The notes under the pieces: generated by a model
Told to the model about the DNA's origin: nothing
What the model saw: only the letters and a program-made list of their open reading frames with translations
Databases searched by the model: none
Part shown: positions 19,685 to 29,527 of the stretch, one piece after another
How positions within the stretch are numbered: position 1 is the stretch's first letter
Layout of the letters: each line of letters opens with the position of its first letter
Source of the DNA: Sergeia podlipaevii
Taxonomy: Eukaryota; Euglenozoa; Kinetoplastea; Trypanosomatida; Trypanosomatidae
Reading direction: 5' to 3'
NCBI GenBank assembly: GCA_030849805.1
Contig: JASANZ010002181.1
Coordinates: 2,839 to 65,266, forward strand
DNA: 62,428 nucleotides
Translations under genes and position numbers: made by a program

Positions 19685-22600
19685 ATGCGGCGTCATCTCT
19701 CATCGAGGAGCACGCGGCTGCTCACGGTCTGTACAATGATCGCTACCACACGCAACAGTAGCATCAACAACAACAGCAACCTCTCCGCCAGTGGTTCTGT
19801 GGATCCTTCAGTGGAGACAGTGTTCCCCCGATCCTCAGCGAGTAATGCACGCCACCGATACACAGAGGAGATGATGGAGGACGGCAGTGACTACAGACAG
19901 AGGATCAATGGACGGCATCGTCGTCGCGCCCCGACAGCTGAGGATCGACTGGTGAAAGATATTCGCGAGTTGGAGGCATTGCACACGCAGTCACGCGCCA
20001 TGGCGAAGGTGAACGTGCCCTCTGGCGCACTGCCCGAGGAGATGGAGAAGCCTGTGCTCATGGTGGATAGCAACCCTAGCAACAATGCTAGCGCCGCGGC
20101 AGCTTTGAAGTGTCCGGTGTCAATGCCCAGCGCCTCAACCGGGGATGTTACGGACACTACAGAGCGGCAAGCGGCGCCGCAATACACCCCGCCATTTCAG
20201 GGGAGGCGGATCCAGCCTGCCGCTGCGCCGTGGGTACCCTCCTATCACTTTGAACAGCCTCTTCCTTCTGCTGATCTTCCCGCTGGTGTCGGTGATATCG
20301 CCTTTACTCTCGAGGAACTGGAGAAGACTCTCTTTACCAGTGAGGGTGAGATGATTGACTTTGACCCCGCCGACTTTGCCTCTGTAGCCCGGCCTGCGCC
20401 ATCCTCTGAAGCCTCTAGCAAGGAGAAGAGCACCACTGCCGCTGCCACGGCGAGCATTAGCACGGCGGGGAGTACCTCACCTCCAGCTCCACCTCCACCC
20501 CCATCACCTCCACCGCCGACACCACTTCAGGTATCCCACACTGCTAACGCTGCCACTGATGACAGCAGTTCAGCCATTTGTCAGAGCCAAGCTGCGGCGA
20601 GGACGCAGACAGATATTAGCGCAAAGTCTGTTGCCTGTACAGCAACTGCTGCTGCTGCTGCTGTTGCTAGTAGCTCCACAGTGGTGTCCACCTTATCCTT
20701 TCGTAAAGGGGAGCCTTCAGTTGGAAAGACGACAGCAGCAGCGGCATCACTGCCGGAAGCAACGCCACTTTCATTACCACTTTTATCACTTGCTTTTCAT
20801 GCAGATGGTACCCATACTATTTTATGTACTCCTGCCTCCGTGACTGCACATCCACGAGACGTCGTTCATGCTCTTCACAGCGCTCTGGACGCAGCTGAGG
20901 CCTACACTCGTGCCAAGAAGGGCCCCACAGCACGTGTGAACGTGCGCTTAAGGCCAGCCAAGTGTGACGCTGACGATTCTTTCTTTGCAGGTAACACATC
21001 AAGCGAGCTGGGCTCCTCCACGTCACAGCGCGTGCGTGACGCAGCGGAGAGAGAGCGACTCTTGCAGAGACTGCGCTCGTCGTGGTCAGCCAGCACCAAC
21101 ACCGCAACTAGTGAATCCCCCAGTGCGGCTTCTCTCTCTTCTCTCCACGTGATCGCTGAGCTGCCTTGCGAAGAGCCGTGGAAAGCCACCGATCTTGGAG
21201 CGGAGGTGCTCTTGTGTTGCGAGGCAGTAACCTTTTACCATTCAAGGGGGAGAGTGTCACTGCACAGTCAAGGGCGGGGGGATATCAGCGAGGAAGAGAA
21301 GGACAAGGAGCTTGCTGCAGGGATGCGTTTTGTGATCGGCTTCCCTTCCTTGCACATGGGAGTGCTGCCTCTGCCTTCCACCATTGCGGCCCTTCAAGCC
21401 CGCTGGGACGCCCAGCCTGCGGCACGCCGCGCGGAAATACTGACTCATATTGCAATCGTCGATGCGGAGAGCCTTGAGGCCGCTGGAGACACTAGTGCCA
21501 CCACACTCCTTCTTCTCCCACGGCTTCACACTTTAGGCACCTGCGCTGGTGCTGCCACCGAGGCACAGTGTCTGCGTCAAAGAGAGCTCCTGTGTGCGCT
21601 ATTGTCAACCAGCCCCACTGCCACCGCTAAAGCTGCCCCAACTCGACTTTCTGCATGGATGCGTGCTATGGCGCGTTTTCTGTGGAGCGTCCCTAGACGA
21701 AAGAAGAAAACCAGCAGCACTACTGTCGATGCTATGCTTGCTGCTGCTGCTGGTGGTGGTGATGTGTGGAGCTGCTACGCTACAGCGCAAGCAAACCTGC
21801 TCGCTGAGGCTTTCAAGGGAGCGAACAAGCGCGGTTTTGCATGGCCGCCTCAGTGGCGGTGGACGGAAGTACTGACGACGGCCTTCGAGTCCCGTGAGGC
21901 ACAGAACTACGTGCGAATGTTCACGCATCTGCAGAAGCGACTTCTTCCCCCTCCCTCGTCCCATTTGACTGCATATCAGTATGCATTTAGTGTGCTCACT
22001 GCTGAGGTACTGACTGCATCAGAGGGCGAGCCTAGCATAATAGCAGCCACGATGTTGCGTCAGAGGGGTCTCGATGGGATTGACGAAGCGGTGGAGTCAT
22101 CTGCAGGGATCACAAGAGTGCTCATTTTTGCCGAAGATGTGAGTGACTCGTTGCGATGTCGTACACTGGCAGGCCTGCGCACTGCCGAAGCTTCGCTGCT
22201 TGACTCTACCGCGGTGGTGGTGGCGCTGTGTAAGCGGGCCAGCGATGTCTCAGACGAATGCCGCGGGCTGATGCCATGCCTTGTTGTCGTCTCTGACGTT
22301 CTCGCACATGCACAGCGTGACACGAATAGCCAAGCACCAGCGATGTACCGCTCACTTTTTTCACTGAAGGAAATAGCTGTCGTTGGTAGAGCCGATGAGG
22401 ATGCCGGTGCGCGTGCTCGCGCTGCCGCCGCTGCTTACTTGCTTCACCGCCACCCAGCCATCCCGCATGTGAACACCTCCACAGGGGAGGTTGGCGCTGT
22501 GATGGCTGCCACGTTGGCAACTACGCTCTCACATGTGGATCAGCAGGTATTCTCCTTGGTGGTGGAGCGACTGCGCACGAGCCTACTCGCTATAGCAGGA

Positions 22601-23131
22601 AGTCCCCCCCTTTACACACTTCCTTGCTACCACTCACAGCATCTGGAGGAGGTTCGGCGGCGGTACCCAAGCGTGTGCGGAGCAGCACCATGCACAGGAG
22701 ACACTCAACATTCAGCGCTGATGGCTGCTGTGCTTCGGATGAGAGGATACGGAGCTGAACTTTCGGCAACTCTGCCGCCTCGAGTACGAGCACAGGCGTA
22801 TGTAGATGTTGTGTTCCTTTCTCTTGCCAACTCGTGCTGTGAACTGCTTCTTTCTGGCTGCGTCGCCTCTGCCGCAGACGCCAATTTAATTTCGCTCGTT
22901 GCCTTGGGTCTATCACCCTCCACAGGAGGCGTGCTGGCAGTCGCCGAGGACTCCACAGGAGGGCCCGCGGATCTTGCTGAGCTGCTACAAGCCCATCCTC
23001 AATGGACCAATAGTGCCGCTCTGATGAAGTGGGTTGCGAATCAACAGCTGCGGCTGGAGCAGCTAACACCTGAGATGCTCGCGCGCGCGAGGTCCGCCAT
23101 GGTGGCGGCGAAGAACCCCAAGACAGCCTAA
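19685..23131 (+). CDS. Large unknown protein with possible mitochondrial presequence
   Basis: Not recognised. The product is 1148 aa. Its first 30 residues (MRRHLSSRSTRLLTVC onward) are rich in Arg and Ser with no acidic residue, as in mitochondrial presequences; an internal Met at residue 20 is an alternative start. A low-complexity region follows, with a polyproline stretch near 265-280 and Ala/Ser runs up to about 355. From about residue 360 to the end the protein is Ala/Leu-rich, probably a helical-repeat or alpha/beta fold, with no catalytic motif I can name. No transmembrane segment is evident. Codon bias is strong, so the gene itself is real. Confidence 0.85.
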   Translation: MRRHLSSRSTRLLTVCTMIATTRNSSINNNSNLSASGSVDPSVETVFPRSSASNARHRYTEEMMEDGSDYRQRINGRHRRRAPTAEDRLVKDIRELEALHTQSRAMAKVNVPSGALPEEMEKPVLMVDSNPSNNASAAAALKCPVSMPSASTGDVTDTTERQAAPQYTPPFQGRRIQPAAAPWVPSYHFEQPLPSADLPAGVGDIAFTLEELEKTLFTSEGEMIDFDPADFASVARPAPSSEASSKEKSTTAAATASISTAGSTSPPAPPPPPSPPPPTPLQVSHTANAATDDSSSAICQSQAAARTQTDISAKSVACTATAAAAAVASSSTVVSTLSFRKGEPSVGKTTAAAASLPEATPLSLPLLSLAFHADGTHTILCTPASVTAHPRDVVHALHSALDAAEAYTRAKKGPTARVNVRLRPAKCDADDSFFAGNTSSELGSSTSQRVRDAAERERLLQRLRSSWSASTNTATSESPSAASLSSLHVIAELPCEEPWKATDLGAEVLLCCEAVTFYHSRGRVSLHSQGRGDISEEEKDKELAAGMRFVIGFPSLHMGVLPLPSTIAALQARWDAQPAARRAEILTHIAIVDAESLEAAGDTSATTLLLLPRLHTLGTCAGAATEAQCLRQRELLCALLSTSPTATAKAAPTRLSAWMRAMARFLWSVPRRKKKTSSTTVDAMLAAAAGGGDVWSCYATAQANLLAEAFKGANKRGFAWPPQWRWTEVLTTAFESREAQNYVRMFTHLQKRLLPPPSSHLTAYQYAFSVLTAEVLTASEGEPSIIAATMLRQRGLDGIDEAVESSAGITRVLIFAEDVSDSLRCRTLAGLRTAEASLLDSTAVVVALCKRASDVSDECRGLMPCLVVVSDVLAHAQRDTNSQAPAMYRSLFSLKEIAVVGRADEDAGARARAAAAAYLLHRHPAIPHVNTSTGEVGAVMAATLATTLSHVDQQVFSLVVERLRTSLLAIAGSPPLYTLPCYHSQHLEEVRRRYPSVCGAAPCTGDTQHSALMAAVLRMRGYGAELSATLPPRVRAQAYVDVVFLSLANSCCELLLSGCVASAADANLISLVALGLSPSTGGVLAVAEDSTGGPADLAELLQAHPQWTNSAALMKWVANQQLRLEQLTPEMLARARSAMVAAKNPKTA

Positions 23132-23483
23132 AGCGCCGAGCTCACTCCTTGAATAATGCAGCGGATGTCCAGTTTTTTCTTTTTATGGATGCGCACTCAA
23201 GCTTGTCACATTTTAATCTATGCCAGTATTGCTACTACTACTACTACTATAGTTATTACAGTCTTCTATCGTTGGTCTCTTGGCAGATATAAAAAGGTCT
23301 TTCATTCTCCATTCTGTCGACAAGAACACTGTCTTTGGTACTTTTGTATATATATATGTAAAGACACATATTTTCCTACAATCTTTTGTCTTTCTCCACT
23401 AGTATCTTTTTTTTTTTTGCGTTTACTGCGCTTATGCTTTAAAAGTGTATCGCTTTCATCTAGGAATATACAGTTAGTACCAG
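23132..23483. other. Intergenic region
   Basis: Short spacer with a (CTA)n tract near 23234-23249 and a T run at about 23407-23418. Candidate spliced-leader acceptors are AG at 23444-23445 and 23462-23463. Confidence 0.5.
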
Positions 23484-24029
23484 ATGGTACTTAATAAGTG
23501 GGCTGTTGTGAGCAAGAGTGCTCCGCCCGCGGCGGGAATGCGTCCGCTCGGTCGCATCATCTCAAACCACCCAAAGCTCGCTCCATCAGATTACAAGATC
23601 CCATACGTTCTGCGTTCCTTTGTGAAGGACCGTCACACTAGTGAGGTGCAGCACCTAGAAAACCGGGGTATGTACCGCGAGGAGCTCGCCATTGAGCGTG
23701 CTCGCTTTCCCCGCTTTCACAAAACGCTCGCCATTCAGACCGATGGATCCATGAACGAGCGAGAGTTTGAGTTTGCGGTGCCCCCGCTAGTGGTTCTTTT
23801 CCAGGATCGCCTTTCAGCGCAGCGCCAGCGTCAGGTTGCGCTCGCAAAGATTGGCAAGCTGAAGAAGACGAAGAGTTGGGAGACAGCAGTGAAGGGGCAG
23901 GAGGCTCTCAACCCTGTGTGCAACGCACTTGTATTCCCTTACTGCGTGCCGAAGAAGATGCTGATTCGCCCTTGTGTAGTGGACCCTCTGTCAGCGAAGG
24001 TTGTTGAGAAGGTGAGCCGAGATGACTAG
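23484..24029 (+). CDS. Small conserved-looking protein, function unknown
   Basis: The 181 aa product is basic, with no transmembrane segment and a mostly charged, helical centre (about residues 50-75 and 110-140). The N-terminus (MVLNKWAVVSKSAPPAAG) lacks acidic residues and could be a weak mitochondrial targeting signal. Composition and size would fit a mitochondrial ribosomal or respiratory-complex accessory protein, but I see no family motif and do not assign one. Third codon positions are strongly GC-biased, supporting a real gene. Confidence 0.85.
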   Translation: MVLNKWAVVSKSAPPAAGMRPLGRIISNHPKLAPSDYKIPYVLRSFVKDRHTSEVQHLENRGMYREELAIERARFPRFHKTLAIQTDGSMNEREFEFAVPPLVVLFQDRLSAQRQRQVALAKIGKLKKTKSWETAVKGQEALNPVCNALVFPYCVPKKMLIRPCVVDPLSAKVVEKVSRDD

Positions 24030-24556
24030 TATTTTGCGCAAGGAGAAAAAAAAAGTACTGAGAAATGAAAAGTAGTGTAGCGCGAGGTGAGCGATGCTAT
24101 CATTCTCCTCATTTACCGCGGTCGTTGGTGTGTTGTTGGTTGTTGTTGTTTCTGTCAACTAGGATAGGCTGTGGCTATTCTCATGATGGATGTGATACGC
24201 TGTTGTTGAACCACAGAGTTTCTACGATAATTTTTTTATTAAATAAAGCGCCTGTAGTGAATAGATATGAGTGTCGCAGTGATAAACACTGTTTTTTTTC
24301 TGTGGTACATGCTTCTTTCTTGTTGTTTCCCTGCCCTTGTTCCTGCTTGATGATGTTGGAATTTATTCCCTTTGTTCTTTTTTTTTCTCCCTCTTTTACT
24401 TGCGGTCAGCACAACCATATTGTAGGACTTTCTTTCTTCTGTCTTGTAGTGCTCTAGATATCTAAAAAGAAAAAAAAACTTAAATATAGATAGCACACGA
24501 AGAACGCATAATTGACGCTTAAATAAAAAAAAAACTCATCTTCACTTGCAGTAAGT
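24030..24556. other. Intergenic region
   Basis: T-rich spacer without supported gene. AG at 24550-24551, six nucleotides before the next ATG, is the closest candidate acceptor, although the pyrimidine tract before it is weak. Confidence 0.45.
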
Positions 24557-25360
24557 ATGCAATCAATGACTGCCCCAGATCCCAACTCGCACGAGAGCAT
24601 CAAGGACAAGCTCAGTCCCGGCACACTAAAGGATATAGAGGGCCTTGATCCTACCGTGATGGGCTTCATGCGCGAGGAGTGCTGCGGTGGCGTGCCTCCC
24701 AAAATGCCTGGTAGCATGCAGCTCAAGGAGCACGTTTTTCTTGGAACTAGCATGGCGTCCACCGAGTGGGACAAGCGCACGGAGAACGTACCTGGGTACA
24801 ACGACCTCCAGGCTCAGGTGCGTGGCGCACGCCCAGACGCGACGTTCACTGTCTTTCACGCCGGTTCTGACGCAGACACTACTGTGCTTCGTTTTCTGCT
24901 GGATGACAAGACCGGCACTGTCAGCGCCACCCAGTACAATACATCGGCCACTGATGTAGTACCGTGGCAGGCGCGCGGTGTACTCTCAGTGGACCGATCG
25001 GATGAGTACTTTCTCTTTGTCTGTGCTCACCGCAACCGTGATGAGCGCTGCGGCTACTGCGGCGCCGTCCTTGTCGACTTACTGCAGCAGGCTGTGAAGA
25101 GGCACCTTGGCGGCAAGGAGGGCATGCCTAAAGTGAATGTCGCCAGCTGCTCACACGTTGGCGGTCACATTTATGCTGGAAACGTCATCGTGTACAGCAG
25201 ACACGGCGGCGTTTGCTTTGGCCTTTTTATGCCCACAGATGTGGACACGCTGGTAAGTCACATTGCCAGTGGCCAGCCGACTATTCCACCAGCTTTGGTG
25301 AGCCACGTGCGTGGCCAGATGGGATATCGCCAGAGTGATAGGTGGTGCAGTCTCATGTAG
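24557..25360 (+). CDS. Sucrase/ferredoxin-like (Apd1-type) thioredoxin-fold protein
   Basis: A 267 aa member of the Suc/Fer-like family, related to yeast Apd1 and Aim32, which carry a C-terminal thioredoxin-like [2Fe-2S] domain with mixed Cys/His ligands. Seen: CAHRNRDERCGYCG at about residues 156-169 and HVGGHIYAGN at about 199-208, the paired Cys- and His-motifs typical of the family, and a C-terminal Trp close to the end (DRWCSLM). The family is about 250-350 aa, so this is full length. The N-terminal half has a Cys pair (ECCGG) near residue 38. Its substrate is not known; Apd1 is linked to oxidative and metal-stress phenotypes in yeast. Confidence 0.87.
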   Translation: MQSMTAPDPNSHESIKDKLSPGTLKDIEGLDPTVMGFMREECCGGVPPKMPGSMQLKEHVFLGTSMASTEWDKRTENVPGYNDLQAQVRGARPDATFTVFHAGSDADTTVLRFLLDDKTGTVSATQYNTSATDVVPWQARGVLSVDRSDEYFLFVCAHRNRDERCGYCGAVLVDLLQQAVKRHLGGKEGMPKVNVASCSHVGGHIYAGNVIVYSRHGGVCFGLFMPTDVDTLVSHIASGQPTIPPALVSHVRGQMGYRQSDRWCSLM

Positions 25361-26289
25361 AAGGATGAGGGAAAGAGAGAATGAGCACAGTCGCACCCCA
25401 CTGTTTGTTCATAAAGGTTTTTTTTCTTTTTTTTTTTGACAGCGAGCAGCTTTCCTTTACATAAGGATATTTTTTTTTTTCTGAATTTGGAGTGCTAACT
25501 ACAAGGCACCTGTAGCAATATACTTTGAAAGCGAATTGCTTGCTTTCTTTCTCTATCACGTGCGCACATTACACATAACTGGATAGCAATGAAGCGGCTC
25601 TATTTGTCTTATATGAAAAAAAATAAAGATTGTTTCTAGCTGCTTTCCTTCTTTTTTTTTTTTTGCTTGCAGCACTGTTTGCATTCAAAATCATTAACAC
25701 GCGCCTTCTTGTTCAATTTTTCCTTCTTCTATTAAGAAAAAAAAAGGAAAAAAGCTATTTTACTTCGGAAGAGCTACTGTTGTATATTGTGTAAAGAATG
25801 TGTTCACAAATGAAAAAAGAATAGCACTTTGGTGAGGTGAGGAAAGGTTCTTATGCCTTCCTTTTTTTTCTTTGCATGTGAGAATGGAAGTAGGGCAGTC
25901 TATTTCTTTTGGATTGCGGCGTGATTGCCTTTTTGATAGCATTCACTTTAAGAAAAAACAACAACAACTGTTTATGAAGTACTGGTGATACTTTGATATT
26001 CTTTCTCGCATCTCTTATTGTTCATTCCTTCCTTTAATTTTCTCTCTTTTTTTTTTTTACAACTTTGGAACACGGAGTTTATATATATATATATATATAT
26101 ATATCTGTATCTTGCGAGTTTCTGAAATCGGTTGGTAGTGTCTCTAGCACTTCATCTCTTCCTCGCCTTCAGTTTTCTAGCCCATCACATTAGTTCCGTC
26201 TGGCTAGATATACACGTGATTTGAACCCCACGCATATATATAATATCAGTCTTTATTATTATTATTATTATTATTATTTGTAGCTCGTC
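25361..26289. other. Intergenic region with (AT)n and (ATT)n tracts
   Basis: No gene supported. It holds an (AT)12 tract at 26081-26104 and an (ATT)n tract at about 26253-26279 that ends in the likely acceptor AG at 26282-26283, six nucleotides before the kelch ATG. Confidence 0.55.
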
Positions 26290-27537
26290 ATGTCAGACGT
26301 ATCAGCACACCGAAAAATTTCGCAATATGAGTGGCAGGATGTTTTTGGCGTTCCCACTAGCTTGATGAGCAAGCAGCTCCTTCACCAAATACAGAGCGCG
26401 GCAGCAGCAGGCCCTAACCAGGCATTGCGTAAGGAGCTGCTTTCTAGCGCACTCACTTGTTCAGACCGCCGCGCCATGCTCATCAGCGGCTACGATCCAC
26501 TATCTCGTCGATGTGTGAGGCAGGTTCTAGAATGGGACTTCTCCACTCGGCAGTGGGGACCCCTCCCTGACATTCCACAGCCTTTCAGCCAAGGTGCTGC
26601 CGTTGCATATGAGGAGTACTGTTTTGCATGGGGCGGCAATGACGGTGACAAGTATCTCAACACACTCTACGTACTAGGCCCAGAGGAGCCCGAAGGCGCG
26701 GCTGTGGCTAGTACAGCTGTGAACGCTACGGGTTCTCCCATGCCAGCCGGACCGGCAGCCGCAGCTGCTGGTGCCGCCGCCCCACGTTCGACCAAGGATA
26801 TGACGTCCGCTCCAGTTTCTTTTTCGTGGTCTGCTCTTCCACCTGCTGGCACTGCTGCTGAGGCACCAAGTGACGCACCAAGCGCTCGTTGTGGCCACGC
26901 TCTTGTGCTTGCCACCGTCACACAGCCAGAAGGGACAGAGCCAGTGTTGTATCTTTTTGGAGGCTTTGATGGGCGTAGACGTCTTAACGATGTGTGGCGT
27001 TTGTGGTTGAAGCCTACGTTGGAGAAGCGCGAGGCAGTCTGGGAGCGAGTGCACACGATGCTTGGAGTGCCGCCATCACCGCGCGATGACGCTGCGGTCG
27101 CGTTCGACGCCCTCCAGGAGCGCCTTGTTGTATTCGGCGGCTTTTCGGAGTATCTCGCCAGTGATGTGCACACCTTTGACCTCAAGGAGGGGCGTAACCA
27201 GTGGCGCAGCATCGCAACCATTGGGCAGCCGTTGCGCCGGCAGGGGGCCGTGGCGGTTGTAAGCGGCCGCAGCTTGGTCGTATGCGGTGGCATTGGCGAG
27301 AATTACCGGTGTCTCCCGCAGCTACTACAGCTGTCACTTATTGACTTCCGATGGAGTATTATTGCTGCAGATCAGTGCCAAGAGCTGCTAGGAGGGCGTC
27401 GAGGCTTTATTGGCGGATGCGGGGACCGTGGCCGCCGTATTCTGATCTACGGCGGTGGCCAGCTACCAGATGGCTTTAACAGTTCCATCGTTGAAATTGA
27501 ACTGGAGAGAATTGATACTGCACCAAAGAGGAAGTAG
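26290..27537 (+). CDS. Kelch-repeat beta-propeller protein
   Basis: The 415 aa product carries about five kelch-type repeats, seen as Gly-Gly doublets followed at spacing by an aromatic and Trp: near residues 60-90, 105-125, 215-245, 275-310 and 335-400 (for example LFGGFDGRRRLNDVW and VFGGFSEYLASDVHTFD). An Ala/Pro/Gly-rich insertion at about 140-190 separates the second and third repeats. No F-box, BTB, signal peptide or membrane segment is visible. Kelch propellers bind proteins; the partner here is unknown. Confidence 0.88.
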   Translation: MSDVSAHRKISQYEWQDVFGVPTSLMSKQLLHQIQSAAAAGPNQALRKELLSSALTCSDRRAMLISGYDPLSRRCVRQVLEWDFSTRQWGPLPDIPQPFSQGAAVAYEEYCFAWGGNDGDKYLNTLYVLGPEEPEGAAVASTAVNATGSPMPAGPAAAAAGAAAPRSTKDMTSAPVSFSWSALPPAGTAAEAPSDAPSARCGHALVLATVTQPEGTEPVLYLFGGFDGRRRLNDVWRLWLKPTLEKREAVWERVHTMLGVPPSPRDDAAVAFDALQERLVVFGGFSEYLASDVHTFDLKEGRNQWRSIATIGQPLRRQGAVAVVSGRSLVVCGGIGENYRCLPQLLQLSLIDFRWSIIAADQCQELLGGRRGFIGGCGDRGRRILIYGGGQLPDGFNSSIVEIELERIDTAPKRK

Positions 27538-28561
27538 AGGGAATAAAGAGAGAAATAAAAAGAAGAAGAAAGAGAGAAAGAGAGGTGGGTTTTCTTTATG
27601 TATTTTGAAAAGAAGGTGCTCTTTTCCCCCTCCCTCTTATTGTGCACTCTTCGCTTCTTATGTTCTTGGATAATCACGCACAGGGGAACATGTCTTCGCC
27701 TCTGCTTTATAGTATATTATTATTATTATTAATTTTTTTGCTCTAGTATACGTAAAATGTGCTAAACATTAAAGTCAGATGCGGATGTATATATATATAC
27801 ACCCTTTCTTTTCTTGTTAGACACTTTTTTATTCTTATTTTACAAAAAAAAATTCGATGTATCTTGTACGGTTTTTTTTTGCTATCTATATGGTTATCGC
27901 GTTTGCTTTAAACTCCCTCCCCTTCTTTGATCGGTCTTTAACCACTTTTTTTTTGCTGCGGTTGGGCTCCATTTTGAGTTTTTTTTATAGTTTTTTTATA
28001 CATGGAGTTGTCAATCTCAATTGCAATCCACTCTTAAGGAGCACTGCATCTTAATTATTATTATCACTATTCTTTTACACTACCATTAATTTGACTTTAT
28101 TCATGTTTCAATTTTTTTTTAATCATGTTATAATTTATAACTATAAAAAAACGTAAAAGAATAGACATTGTGTGCTGAAAGTAGAACCAAGATTTGCTCT
28201 TCACTTTAACTCCGTTGCATTTGATAAGCATACCTCACCAAACATCACGCATGCTATCTTGGACCTATTTTTATTAATTCTGTTTTACACCACATTTATC
28301 GATTATTTTTTTTTATTTGAAGCGCACTCAACTGAACTACATATAAGAAAAAAAAAGAAGGATAGAATTTATTCACGCTATACGTGCACAAAGAGAAAGA
28401 GAAGCGCGCAACAAATTCGTTGCTTAGAATAAAAATTGTATTTTTTTTTTTTTAAAGAAAAGTCTCTGTAGAGGTACCTATCTACCTGTGTAACACACAA
28501 AAAAGGGTACCTGATTCATTTTTTTTTTTTTTCACAGGAACGGATTGCATAGGGACGAGCG
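27538..28561. other. Intergenic region
   Basis: A/T-rich spacer with no supported gene. Open frames at about 27857-28432 are T-rich translations. The T run at 28519-28532 followed by CACAG is described separately. Confidence 0.55.
28519..28537 (+). promoter_or_regulatory. Strong spliced-leader acceptor
   Basis: A run of 14 T is followed by CACAG, with AG at 28536-28537. It lies 24 nt before the ATG of the nucleoporin gene and is one of the clearest polypyrimidine/AG acceptors in the window. Confidence 0.75.
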
Positions 28562-29527
28562 ATGGACAGAAAGCGTGGGGCCGAGCACCAGATCACTGCC
28601 GATCACTCTGATAATGATGATCGCGACAACGAAGAGTTTATCACGACACCGCAGAGGGCGGACGCGGAGGAGATGTCTACTCGCCGTGTAGTGCGCGTGG
28701 TGCGTGCCCAACCGGCCAGCGCTCCAAGCAGCGGATCTACTGGTCTCTTCAAGAACCTTCTTTCCTCCACCAGCACGAGTGCCGCGGCGACCGCGGCAGG
28801 GTCAACGGCCGCTTTTTCTACTACTTTGTTCGGGACGAATCTGACTCCCATGCCCGCTTCCACAAGCATCTCCACTCGAACCAGCTCCTCCACCGCACCG
28901 GCCAATCCTTTTGCTGCTAAGCCCGCAGTTTTCGGCTCGGGCTTCAACTTTTCTTCTGCTGTCAACACGTTTGTGGAGGCCCGCAAGCGCATGGAAGAGG
29001 AACGCGATCAAAAGACGGCTGATGCGGCTCCAAAGCAAGAAGGCGGTGGCAACGATGACGAAAAGAAAGAGGAGGAGGATGGCGAGGAGGATGCCAAGGC
29101 AGAGGAGCAACACGTCTTCGGTGGCGCCACGACGATGGTGGCGAGCACCGGCGAGGTCTTAGCAGTGGCCCCTGCTAAAGTGTTTCGGCTGAACAACAAG
29201 GACGGAACGGTGTCTTGGGTCGAGTGCGGTGAGGGCGACGCGAAGGTCAAGCGCGAGACGTTGTCGCCCGCGACAGAGGACAAGGCGGCCACTTTTGCTT
29301 ACCGTGTCGTGGTGCGTGATGGATACACGCTGAACGCACCCCTTGGCAAAGGGATGCTTCTTGTGCGCGGTGAGCAGGCTAAGCAGGTGACGCTCTCTAT
29401 GGCTAGTGTCACGGACGGCCTGCAGACGTACACTCTGCGCTTTACTGGCCCGGCGGCGGAGGCAAATGCGAAGAAGTTTATTGAAGAGCTTAAGAAGGCG
29501 ATGAAGGCCGCGGAGGAGGGCAAGTGA
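28562..29527 (+). CDS. Nup2/Nup50-like nucleoporin with Ran-binding domain
   Basis: A 321 aa protein with the three-part layout of Nup50/Nup2. Residues 1-50 (KRGAEHQI near the start, a TP motif, then Arg/Val-rich RRVVRVVR) resemble the importin-alpha-binding N-terminus of Nup50 (KRNAEKEL) and yeast Nup2. The middle, about 55-140, is Ser/Thr/Ala-rich with scattered FG motifs (LFG, VFG, FGSGF) and NPF. An acidic segment precedes a C-terminal RanBP1-type domain at about 198-315, where the sequence around VFRLNNKDGTVSWVECGEG and GMLLVRGE fits the RanBD fold. The likely role is nuclear-basket recycling of importins via RanGTP. It is shorter than human Nup50 (468 aa). Confidence 0.82.
   Translation: MDRKRGAEHQITADHSDNDDRDNEEFITTPQRADAEEMSTRRVVRVVRAQPASAPSSGSTGLFKNLLSSTSTSAAATAAGSTAAFSTTLFGTNLTPMPASTSISTRTSSSTAPANPFAAKPAVFGSGFNFSSAVNTFVEARKRMEEERDQKTADAAPKQEGGGNDDEKKEEEDGEEDAKAEEQHVFGGATTMVASTGEVLAVAPAKVFRLNNKDGTVSWVECGEGDAKVKRETLSPATEDKAATFAYRVVVRDGYTLNAPLGKGMLLVRGEQAKQVTLSMASVTDGLQTYTLRFTGPAAEANAKKFIEELKKAMKAAEEGK

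Noticed and set aside
26210..26235. Minus-strand tRNA suggested by GGGGTTCAAATC (reverse complement of GATTTGAACCCC)
   Set aside because: The T-loop consensus is present but the flanking 5-nt arms do not pair, and no D, anticodon or acceptor stems can be found in the A/T-rich surroundings.
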